From the NCBI GenBank assembly GCA_025201375.1, contig JAIWZP010000005.1, forward strand, positions 1,020,512-1,084,511: a DNA stretch of 64,000 nt, given 5' to 3'. Positions 34,379 to 44,546 of the stretch are shown one piece after another; the stretch's first letter is position 1; each line of letters opens with the position of its first letter. The position numbers and the translations under genes were made by a program. Origin of the DNA: Gongronella butleri. Lineage: Eukaryota > Mucoromycota > Mucoromycetes > Mucorales > Cunninghamellaceae. Under the pieces are notes generated by a model that was given only the letters and a program-made list of their open reading frames with translations, was not told the DNA's origin and did not search any database.

Positions 34379-37208
34379 CTATGAGGATTCATTGGCAAAA
34401 AGGACCAAGTTCTTGTTCTCTTCTACTAGGTCGCCGACGGCGTATAACACCTGATCAATGACGCCGTCGACGGGCGCGCGAATGACGTGCTCCATCTTCA
34501 TGGCCTCCAGCACCACGATGGCAGCACCCTTCTCCACCTTGTCACCGGGCTTAATCATCACTTGCGAGATTTTGCAAGGCATTGGCGTCTTGACGGAGCC
34601 CGTGCCGCCCGTGGTCGCGGCCCCTGCGACGTAAGCAGGCGTGGGCAACGTCAATTCTGTGCGACCATGCTGTAAAAAAAAAGAAAAAAAAACAGGTTGA
34701 GCAAGGAGGGTTCAGCCATCGAGCCCCTGAATTCTCTTTTTTTTTTTTTTTTTTTTCCTTGTTTACCTGATCAAAGACAACCACGTTGTCCTTGAATGAG
34801 ACGACATTGGTCTTTGTCTGTTTGCCGTCGAGGGTGGACACAAGCAAGCCATCCTCATCGATATAGCTGTCGACGGCATCAAACGATTGGAGGGTGTTTC
34901 CGTCGGCCTTGACTTGGATGTCGACGACGTGTGGCGTTTTATCCGATGCCTTGGCACTCGTTGTCAGCTGCACGTCATATTTGCTGCCGTCCAATTCAAA
35001 CGTCGTCGTGGAAGTCTCCTTGTGATTGAGGCGGAACGCGCGTTCGAGCGACGACCATGGGCTAGGGGACTTTGACGCATTTGCCGCACGCGCAGCCTGC
35101 AATTCCTGCAGGTGGAGCGCGGTGGCTGCCAGCGCCAGCGTCGCGGGATCAGGCGCCTGCGCAGGGGGGAAGAGGTCTGCCTCAAATTGCTAACAAAGAG
35201 AATTGAAAGAAAAAAAAAAGCAAGGAGGCAGAAAAAGGGAGGGGAACAAAAAGTGAGCCAATATGCTCATTGCGAGTCAATTGTGCATTTCTTGAAGCGC
35301 GTCGAGGGCGTCGTCTTTTTTTTTTTTTTTTTACCTGAATAAAACCGGTTTCGACCTCACCCTTGATAAACTCGGGATGCGAGGCAACCTTATGGATAAA
35401 ATCAATGTTGGTCGTGAGGCCCACAATCTGGTATTCTTCCAAGGCGCGTCGGAATCGGCGGAGGGCATCGGTGCGGTTCTCGCCGCGCACAATCAGCTTG
35501 GAGATCATGGGATCGTAATGCACAGTGATATCGTCGCCCTGCAAGAAGCCGGTTTCCAAACGCAAGTCTTCGGATGGCGTGGGCGTGCGCACGCTGTACA
35601 AGGGACCAGTGTCGGGCAAAAATTGACTAAAAAACAAAAAAAATAAAAAGAAAAGAAGCAAATGAGCATTTTTGCTCCTCTCTTTTTCCATATTTTGTGC
35701 CGATTGGGTGCTTACTTTGCAGGATTCTCGGCATAGACACGCGCTTCAAAGGCGTGGCCAGTCAAAGCAAGTTGATCTTGGGTCATGGGCAGGGGGTTGC
35801 CAGAAGCAACTTCGAATTGCCAATGGACAAGGTCGGTGTTGGTGACCATTTCCGTGACCGGGTGCTCAACCTGGAGGCGCGTGTTCATTTCCATAAAGTA
35901 GAACTTCTTGTCAATGTTGTCCATGATGAATTCGACCGTGCCGGCATTCTCGTAGCCAACAGCTTGCGCGGCAGCAACAGCCTTTTCACCGAGCAAAGCA
36001 CGGGTCTCCTCAGTGAGACCAGGCGCGGGCGCTTCCTCAATGACCTTTTGATGGCGGCGCTGGACCGAGCAATCACGCTCAAACAAATGCACGGTGCTGC
36101 CCAATTGGTCGGCAAACACTTGCACCTCGACGTGACGAGGGCGCACCAGGTATTTTTCCACCAACACCTTGTCGTCGCCAAACGACTTGATCGATTCGCG
36201 TCGCGACGACTCGAGCATCTCCTCAAACTCGCCCGCGTGGCGAACAATGCGCATACCCTTGCCACCGCCGCCCTTGACAGCCTTGATCAGCACAGGATAC
36301 CCAATCTTCTCCGCCTCCTCCTTCAAAAACTTGACATCTTGATTCTCACCGTGGTAGCCAGGCACCACAGGCACACCCGCCTTTTCCATGATGAATTTTG
36401 ATTCACTAAAAAAAAAGAAAGACAGGTCAGTCACCTCAATTCGACAATTCGCCGATTCATGTTGGTTTCTTTTACCTCTTGGAGCCCATGGAGCGCATCG
36501 CGTCGCCCGAGGGGCCAATGAACGCGATATTTGCCTGCTTGACGCGGTCCGCAAAGTCCGCATTCTCTGACAAAAAGCCGTAGCCCGGATGAATCGCCTA
36601 AAAAAGACGCGTGAGACGCGTGCTTTTCTCCTATTTTGCACCCCATTCCTGTCTTTTTTTATTTTACTTGAGCTCCCGTCAAGTTGGCGACGCGCAGGAT
36701 CTTGTCAATGTCCAAGTAGCTCTGGGCGGACGCGGCAGGACCAATCAAAAACGCCTCATCAGCCTAAAATGGTGCAAATTGCGGTCAATCGGCTTGTTTT
36801 CATGCGATTGATGCCCAATGGCAACCCTTTACCATCTTGACATGTTCCGCGAGCGCATCAGGTTCACTGTAGACGGCCACGGTCTTGATGCCGAGCTTTT
36901 TGGCGGTGCGCATCACGCGACAAGCAATTTCACCTCTATAGCAACCATCCTCTTGTCAGTACACGAAGTCTCCTACCCCTTTTTCTAGTCTTTTTACTCT
37001 TACCTATTGGCGATGAGCACCTTTTCAAACAGAGGCTTGCGTGCTACAAATAAAATAAAATAAAAGAGTGAGTGAGCAAAAAGCAAACGTGTGTGGGTCA
37101 TGGAGGCGCGCTACCTGCGACCGACGAGTAGTAAGCATAGGTCACAACCAAGGGACGCGAGCGGGACGCAAATAACGACTGAGAGTTGGACCGTAATAGA
37201 CGAAGCAT
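34379..37208 (-). CDS. MCCC1: Methylcrotonoyl-CoA carboxylase alpha (biotin) subunit, mitochondrial
   Basis: The start at 37208 gives an R/S-rich, acid-free leader ([19 protein letters not shown]), a mitochondrial targeting peptide. Exons joined by GT-AG introns then read [14 protein letters not shown] (biotin carboxylase N-domain), [35 protein letters not shown], the ATP-grasp glycine loop [28 protein letters not shown] (carboxylase active-site region), the BC C-terminal domain, a BT-like linker, and a C-terminal biotinyl domain with EAMKMEHVI whose K takes biotin. Total near 700 residues. The [18 protein letters not shown] and GYHGENQD segments fit the MCC alpha subunit of leucine breakdown better than pyruvate carboxylase (no carboxyltransferase domain) or acetyl-CoA carboxylase. 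Propionyl-CoA carboxylase alpha is the main alternative. The beta subunit is not in the window. Confidence 0.88.
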
Positions 37209-40004
37209 AGAGGAGAGTAGGGAAAAAGGACAAAAAGATAAAGAAAAAAAAGAAACGACAAGTCAAAAAAAAGATGGGGCTGCCAATTTGATGCCGAACC
37301 CGTGAGAAAAAAAAAGGGCCTCTACCCCGCATTGCGGCGTTTTCCAACTCCACTTTTTCTCTTCATGTGTTTCTCGCCAATCTTTTCGGCTCTATGATCA
37401 GCCATTGAGCTTCCGCTCGATTCTCCAATCCGATAACTTTCCCATCTAACAACACTTCCTTACAGTCATAAAAGTAAAATAAAAGAATGACACCCAGATG
37501 CATCGGACACGTACAACATTTTAAAATGAGGCATTTCGTGCATAGATCAAATGGCATTTAATTTTTTGACGATGGCCCTTGGCTTGAAAGTTGACAGACT
37601 GTGCTTTTACGTCAATACTTCGTCACTGGCAAAATTTTACGTCGTTTCAAAGGCATCCCGTAGGGGAAAAAATGTTTTAATCGAATTTGCACCCAAATTC
37701 ATTCATTTTCTCTGGGCATGATACTTCCCTGATTACATGGATTATGGAATCAAGCACTGGAGATCATTATGCTTCAAACGAACGCTCAATGTTGAACGAT
37801 ATTCGGAGGAGATCGATAAAGGAAAATTGGATTAAAACAATTTCCCAACGCGTTCCTCATGAAGAACTTGTGCAATGGTCACAAATTTGAATCATCTGAT
37901 AGTCAATGCAAATGCGCAACTTTGTAACGTTAAACGGCCTGCTAAAAAGTTTAAAGTGCTGAGACAAGTCTGAAATACGCGAAATACACCATTTTCAGAA
38001 CAATCACCTCATGTAGAGCGCGTACATTGGAGCTTGGGGGCGCGTTTGATGCGCACGGACCGGGACCATGCATGGTGCAAGTTTTGCGGCTTTTGGTATT
38101 GCAATAATGCCACCAAATCGCGCCTTGTAAAGAGCGATTTCTGAGAATGGCAATTAAGCGGGGCGATTTTCAAAACCAAACGTAATTTTACTATGCTCAT
38201 GTGCGTCAGTGCCAATGCATGCGGGCTACTCAATTTTGCCCTCGAGATGCGTCCCATCACCGAGTATCATAATCATTAATAATCGTGATTTTCAAGAAAA
38301 GTCGCTTGTTCTCGACATTTCCATTATTAAATCATCTTGAAATTTTGTCCACTTCATAAGATGCACTTGCAAGCCAACTTTGTCGCCTGTATCCAGGCGC
38401 TCCAATGCAATCATCAAAAGCTGAATCAGAAACAACAATTTTTTGCACTTTGTGTGACTTTTAGGTTTTCAATCCATCCAAAAAAAAAAAAACAGATGCA
38501 ATGCCTTGAATGCACTGCCATCTGTAACACTGACGCTTACAGCAAAGCGCAAGAATGCCATGAAGAAGTACAAGCACCAAATATAAACGCGCGATAAACC
38601 GTGTAAGTCGACGAGTGACGCGCGCCTGTTTCTTATCAGCTACATGTACCTGGAGTGCGTCTTGCTAATGGACTCGTCGGTGCAGCTCCATGGACGCGTT
38701 TTTTTCCGCGCAATTCGCCATTGAAATTAATTATAAAATCACACAATGCTTGTTACTGACAAGATGACGTGGCGTCTTTCTTAGCATTTATGGTGGTTTC
38801 TTCGTGCCCTTTTTCGGTGTGAGTGTTTGGCGGAATTCTGGAGACCTGTTTTTTCGATTTCCGTTTTGGAGGCTCGACAGGCACATTTTGATTTGGGGGA
38901 TTTTGGCCTCAAAAATTCACCACTGTCGCCACGTTGCCGCCACGTTGCAAGCCAATCGATTGACTCATTTGCCAATGCGCACCCGTCGGTGCCATAAAAA
39001 TTGGTGGTCAACCATGCCGATTCAGACTAAATGGCGAGTTTTGTGATTTTTGGCAAATTGGCCTCATTTGCTCAATTTGCGTCGGATGCCAAGCTTGGTT
39101 CTGGGCCACATCGACGTACAGTCGAATTGCGTATCATACGTGTTATCAAGTAGCCGCGCATCGTCATGTTCGTCGCCGAGAAATCCGAGCTTGAAATATT
39201 TAATCGGTCCGTGTACGCGTACAAAGTCGCCCATTGAGAAAGCCAAGGGGACAAACAAGTATGCTGGAACGCGTCTCAATGCGGCGATACACGTGTAAGA
39301 CACAATGCTTAATTTTTCCACGCGCTTTCTTCTCTATTGTCCAATCTCATGAAATTGTTTTCGACAAAATGAGGCTAATCGAGCAGCGGCTTTTATTATT
39401 ATTATTCAGTTACTGTATTCCATAGGCTTGATCGGCAGGTGGGATTCTGGGCCAGGACGTTTCTAGTCCCGTTTGCCCGTGTGGCCATCAAGCGATGCAT
39501 CTTTCTTTGCATTGCTGAAAAGCCACATGACTTGGATCCATTTGTACTGCCACCATAGACTGCTTCGCCATTGGCATCATGGAGTGTACGGTCGATTCGC
39601 GCGGAATTCCGTTATTTCGGGCGGCCGAAACGTGTTTTCGTTGCCTCTTGATTCACAACACCGTGGTAATCATGCTTTCGTGTCAATTTTCTCCGCAGCC
39701 TGCCTAAAATATCCCAAACCAACAGAGTGTGACTTGATGAGAGCAATGTGCTTTTGCTTTCTACCATGCTTTGTGGCGATCGGCCAACACTGTTAGCTTT
39801 TTTGAGCCCTTTTGAGCCTTTTTTTCAATTTTCTCCCCTGCTCGTGCTCTCCAATGCTAATTTCCTCGTGTGATGGGTTAGCATTGGAGGCACTCTGATC
39901 CGTTCCTATCGCCCATCAAGCCCATTGTTGTCATTCTTTTTGATATTTTTTATTCGGTTATTTGTATGTCATGCGTCTCCAAAGAGTCGAAAGGCATTGC
40001 GAGC
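37209..40004. other. Intergenic region with a solo satellite monomer
   Basis: No gene was recognised across 2.8 kb. The carboxylase promoter is at the left, a diverged satellite copy at about 37965-38500, and AT-rich unique sequence follows. Confidence 0.55.
37965..38500 (-). repeat. Solo diverged monomer of the 12.6-16.9 kb satellite
   Basis: The order of boxes matches the minus-oriented monomers of the array: GATGCGCACGGACCGGGACC, then CCAAATCGCGCCTTGTAAAG, GGCAATTAAGCGGGGCGATT, and a later GTGATTTTCAAGAAAAGTCG stretch. Identity is clearly lower than between array copies. No inverted partner is visible beside it. Confidence 0.65.
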
Positions 40005-40234
40005 CTATTTCTTGCCGCTCTTCTTGATGCCACCGCCCACTACACATGAAAATAAAAGGTGAGACACGCATCAAATAGCCATGCACTGCGGCTATCTTAC
40101 TGAGGGGGCCCTTGCCCGAGGCCTTGGCTTGCATTTCCTTCAGCTTCTTGGCTTCCTCTTGCTGCTTCTTCTTGAAGGCAAGGTCTTCCTATGAGCGATA
40201 AAAAAAATCGTCAGATAAAGGGATACCATAGCAT

Positions 40235-40270
<36 letters not shown>

Positions 40271-40407
40271 AGGTCTTACGTCGTCCATGTCAGCATTCTT
40301 CTTCTTGGCTTGCTTGAGAGGCTTGAGTTTACCACCTATAAAGAAATTGGTCAGAAGCCATGGTCACAAGCAGGATGAGCAAGATGCTTACCTTGACGAC
40401 CCGACAT
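40005..40407 (-). CDS. TMA7: TMA7, translation machinery-associated protein
   Basis: Four exons join to 64 residues, the same length as the yeast protein as I recall it: start MSGRQGGKLKPLKQ, a charged K/E/Q helix in the middle, and the C-terminus GGGIKKSGKK, which is diagnostic of the family. Intron phases fit GT-AG splicing throughout, and one intron holds a 29-base A run (about 40240-40268). Family members co-purify with ribosomes and their loss affects translation. No fold or motif beyond the conserved ends is seen. Confidence 0.93.
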
Positions 40408-41560
40408 TGTATGAGGGAAAAATAATGAAAGAGAAGAAGAAAAAGACGTGTAAAATCAACTCGCTGCATTTCAATATTTTCAAGCCACCCAATCGGCGTC
40501 TGGCTGATCCTTGAGGCTGGAGTTGGCCTGCTGCTCGACATTTTTTTGCTAGGCCCATTGGGGTACCTTTTATTCCATTGGCTCGGTGCCAGACGCGAAA
40601 AAAGAAAAAAAAATAGAGAGAGAGTGAGAGAGAGAAAGAGAGAGAAGGGACTCAATTGCCTTGCATAATGCAACTCCTTTGATGCCTGACCCTGCCAAAG
40701 GCCTTGAGGCTGACGCTTATGGCTCAATTGACACCTTCGACTTTGCAAATGACGCATTACTCGCCACGAAAAGCTTCGGGATCCGAAAAAATCCCGGAAA
40801 TGAACGTGTTTCATGAATTTTTGTGAGCAGATCGCCTTTTCTGCCGAGATGCCCAATTGCTGTAAAAAAAAGGCAATGTGGCCTTCTGGGAGACAGAGCC
40901 TCGTACAGATGCTGGATACTCATATTTTTCGTTGTTCTGCCGCTAAGTGACCCATTGGGCACATTGGCATATTGGCAAGCGTATTCCCGAGTGATTGATT
41001 GGTGAGGAATGAATGGGACACGATGTGTGAGTGTGTGTGGGCACGAATAGGGCCTAATTGCTTTCCTGACGGATAAACAACTGCCTTTTTGAGTGTTGAG
41101 CTCCAGGTTTTGTGTTTTTTTTTTTATTGCCTCCCAGCTGCCAAAAGTCTGAGCGCTGACGTCAAGGGAGAGCGTGTGCAGGACATGCTTCGGTCGGAGT
41201 GTTCCGAATCCAAGTCCTAATTTGCGATTTTTTTTATTTTCACGTCGGCGCCGCTTCTCCTATTTCATTCTTCTCTTTCCACGACCTTCTACTTCTTGTC
41301 CTTGCTTGGTTTTTTTTTTCTTTTTCTATTTTTGTTGTTTGGAAACAAGGTAAAAAAACAAAAATAAAATCACAAGCGACGCGTCAACCAAGGCACCAAC
41401 CACTGGTCTCACCACCGCCGCTTTTGTTAGCTTGTTGACCGACTCCCCCCCGCCCGTCGACTCGCTTGTAGATCTACCTAGTGGCCCCTTTTTCTCGATT
41501 TTTTACCCTCTCTGCGCGGATTGCATTTCTCTTTGTCTTTATTTTTTTTGCAAGAGCATC
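40408..41560. other. Divergent promoter region between TMA7 and the PAM2 gene
   Basis: About 1.15 kb separates two divergently transcribed genes. It holds a GA tract near 40615-40650 and T-rich 5' leader sequence just before 41561. No gene was recognised. Confidence 0.5.
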
Positions 41561-42487
41561 ATGACCACCTCGGACGTTCCAAAAGTTCATGTGAAATTGG
41601 CGGATTTAATCAGTGATGGGCCCATTGAAATCATAGTGAATGGCAAGACCATTGTCATTGATCCTAGTGCGAGGCGCACGGCCCAAATAAAGCCGCCAAT
41701 TCCCAAACACGTTGATTCACAAGCCTCTTCAACGTCTACCACGGGTGCGAACGATGCATGGGTGTCTGTGCTTGCCGACAAGCACCTGCCGGTGGCTACC
41801 GCTGCGTCACAGCTCAATAGTCACGCGCGCGAGTTTGTTCCAGCCACGAAAAAGGTGAAAGAAACGTCCATGAACGCCAAAGCGTCGGAATTTGTGCCGT
41901 ACAATTCAAGCAGTAGCAGCAGCATCATCCACGAAGACGACTTGGACGACGACGATGCCTCCAACAGCAGCACTGGTAGCAGCAGCACGCACCATACATC
42001 GACAAACGCGTCATTCGCGCCAAGCGCGCTCAAAAAACAGACGAGCAAGATGGATCTTAGTGTCAATGCGTCCGAATTCGTGCCAAACGCGTACAGCAAC
42101 ACCAATGGCAACAAGATCACGATGGAAATCTCCCCAAAGGTGCCGCGTGTCGCGTCGACGATGTTGACAACGGGTCTAGCGCCGCGCGTGCCTCTTTTTG
42201 TGCCCCCGCAGAAAGTGTCCACGCACAATCCCTACGACAACGACAATGACAACGACGAAGAAAGCGACAATCCACCCAATTCTTCCACTGCCGCCACTAC
42301 GGCGTTCAATGTGAGCGCGCCTGCATTTGTCCCTGCCGCAAAAAAGACAATCACCTTGCAAGCACCACTCATCGACCTTGGCGACACCCCACCTCCTTCA
42401 CCCCCCACCTCCAAAGCTCATACCCCGATTCCCAAGATGAGTGTCCATGCGCCTCTCTTCAAGCCTTCTGCTGGACTGAAACATTAA
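41561..42487 (+). CDS. Small protein with multiple PAM2-like motifs
   Basis: A single-exon, 308-residue protein. The start was set at 41561 because the ORF upstream (to 41432) is leader-like and the sequence after MTTSDVPKVHVKL is compact. Residues 1-45 may form a small folded part (VKLADLISDGPIEIIVNGKT). The rest is disordered, S/N/D/T-rich, and carries repeated motifs matching the PAM2 consensus (L-N-x-x-A-x-E-F-V-P) that docks onto the MLLE domain of poly(A)-binding protein. The best is SQLNSHAREFVP; then MNAKASEFVP and LSVNASEFVP; weaker ones are FNVSAPAFVP, MSVHAPLFKP and APRVPLFVP. Each is spaced by linkers of 20-50 residues. I do not recognise the family. Known PAM2 proteins such as ataxin-2/Pbp1, eRF3 and Upa1/2 are larger or have extra domains. 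A cytoplasmic role in mRNA stability, translation or mRNP clustering is inferred. Confidence 0.8.
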   Translation: MTTSDVPKVHVKLADLISDGPIEIIVNGKTIVIDPSARRTAQIKPPIPKHVDSQASSTSTTGANDAWVSVLADKHLPVATAASQLNSHAREFVPATKKVKETSMNAKASEFVPYNSSSSSSIIHEDDLDDDDASNSSTGSSSTHHTSTNASFAPSALKKQTSKMDLSVNASEFVPNAYSNTNGNKITMEISPKVPRVASTMLTTGLAPRVPLFVPPQKVSTHNPYDNDNDNDEESDNPPNSSTAATTAFNVSAPAFVPAAKKTITLQAPLIDLGDTPPPSPPTSKAHTPIPKMSVHAPLFKPSAGLKH

Positions 42488-42657
42488 TAATAAAATAGAC
42501 GTGTAGCAACTTTTATCTCCTTTTTTTTCTGGTTTGTACCTACAATTTACATAAAATGTGAGGCGCACATGCAGGGATGCATGCTCCATGCCCTGAATGG
42601 GGTAGAAAATTAGTGTACAGAGGGATGGTGCAGATGAATGGAGGCGTGGCAATGGGA

Positions 42658-44513
42658 TCAATACGGACGATTGGAAGCAAAATCGCGCACGAGCTTGGTG
42701 ATGGACGCAATAGATCCAAAGACCAACCCCGTCAGGCCCATGCCAATTGTCAATGCGCAAAAAGCCAGCTCGTACCATGGCTTATTCTTCGTCCCAGTCA
42801 GCTTTAAATAGCAAATGATTGGTAGCAAAAACACCAATCCACCTGCACAAAAGAAAAAAAATTAAAAAAAAACGCGTCTATGGACAACAGGGCCAAAAAA
42901 AAAAACAAGACGAATTGCATCACAAGCTTGATGTCGCGTCAAAAGCATAGCCAAAGCGATACGACAAGCAACAAAAAAGGTAGCTTACAGTTGGAAATGG
43001 CGCCCAAGAGGCCCATAAAGTCGTCGAAAAAGGGCGTGGCAATGGCAATGATGCACAGGCCGCACATGGTGACGGTGCGCACGAGAGCGCGCGCACACCA
43101 CGCGCCGAATTTGCCCAGTCTGCCCTCGTCCAGGCGCATGGACGTCTCGAATTCCAAGGAAAAGGACGTTGTGTAAATGGGAATGGCCAAAATCACATGG
43201 ATGGTCATCACCACAATGGCAATCGTCTTGCCCACGCCGTCGGGAAGCGAGTTATAAATGGGCGATTGCGCATTGGCGCCGAACGCAAAGTAAGCCGGAA
43301 CGCTCGTCATGATGTAAAGAAGCGTACAGGTAGACAGGCCCGCCGTCAATGCGTACGACCATTGTTGCGGGTTCTTCAGTGCGTGCTCCACGTCTAAACA
43401 AGGCAAAAAAAAAAAAAAAAGTCGCGTCAATGAGCGTGAATTTGTGTGTGTGTGTTTTTTTTTTTTTTTTGGTGTGCCATTTTACGTGGATATGTGTTAT
43501 TTCCGCCAAATGAGAATGCAATGGTGGCAAGCGCGCTTGGAAACCCTGACCAGATGACGGCGTCGCGCACCACGGGCTCATTGGGGTGCTGCGCATAATA
43601 CATGGGTGATTCGACCATGATGATGAAGACAGCAATCATTGTGCAAACGGCGCCAATGGACGATACCACCGTCACCTCGTGGAGTGTCTTGAGAATCAGC
43701 GATGGAATCAACAAAAAAGTGCCGATGATGATCACCCATACTTCGTGGCTCAAGCTGATATTCTGCGCAAAATACAAAAAAAAAAAAAAAGGGGGGGGAA
43801 GAAAAAAGACGCATCATGACGTCAGCACGCGTTCCAATTGAAAAGCCGATCACGTAGTCCATCTGCTTTTTTTTACCGCGTGTGCTGTCAGCGACTTCAT
43901 ATTTCCAGCGGCGAGCACGAGATACAATGCGGGACAACCGAATAAATTCAAAAAATGCAAAAGTGCGCTAACACCATAGCCTGGCTTGCCAAACGCGGCA
44001 CGCCCCACGGCCTTGAAATTGGCCAGGCGCTCGCCGGGCTTGTAGTAAAGACAGCGGATCAGCACAATGCCTGAATAAACCGCCATGCCATACGACAACA
44101 TGAGAATCAGCACGCCAATCCAGCCTCCTTCTGCAAATGCCTTGGGTAACCCGAGTGTCCCCGTGCCGGCCACAACCTACAATACAATGTCAATAAAAAA
44201 TGGAGCGCAATTCAAGCCAATTGGATACGTTGAAAAGTCAATTGATCGCACATTTGTTCTTTTTACGATTTTTGCCTTACACAAGTGACGTTAAAAAAGG
44301 CAATCAAGAAGCCGCCGCTGCCGCGCTGCTGGATAGACGAGCACGCTTCTTCCTTGACATCTTCACCAATAAAGGCAGGCTCCTTTTCGATGGTTTTGAT
44401 GCTTTCAGCCGTGGTGGGTGGATGGGTTGTAATTTCTTTTTTCATGCCTGAGCTGATGATCCCTTCCACACTGCGCGGCAAACCAATTCGGGCAAAACGA
44501 AAGAGAGGGGAGT

Positions 44514-44517
<4 letters not shown>
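42658..44517 (-). CDS. AAAP-family amino-acid transporter (AVT-like)
   Basis: Five exons joined by GT-AG introns give roughly 460-485 residues with about 10-11 hydrophobic helices. The N-terminus is cytosolic and acidic. TM1 carries the family's glycine motif (NVTCVVAGTGTLGLPKAF), followed by GGWIGVLILMLSYGMAVYSG, FGCPALYLVLAAG, VWVIIIGTFLLIPSLIL, a VSSIGAVCTMIAVFIIM helix, SALATIAFSFGGNNTYPHVE (the conserved FxFxGH/N-type loop), LSTCTLLYIMTSVPAYFAFG, TIAIVVMTIHVILAIPIYT and three C-terminal helices. Such proton-coupled carriers move neutral amino acids at the vacuole or plasma membrane. Substrate and location cannot be read. Two in-frame starts exist (44517 and 44445); the shorter begins MKKEITTHPPTTAESIK. 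Confidence 0.88.
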
Positions 44518-44546
<29 letters not shown>

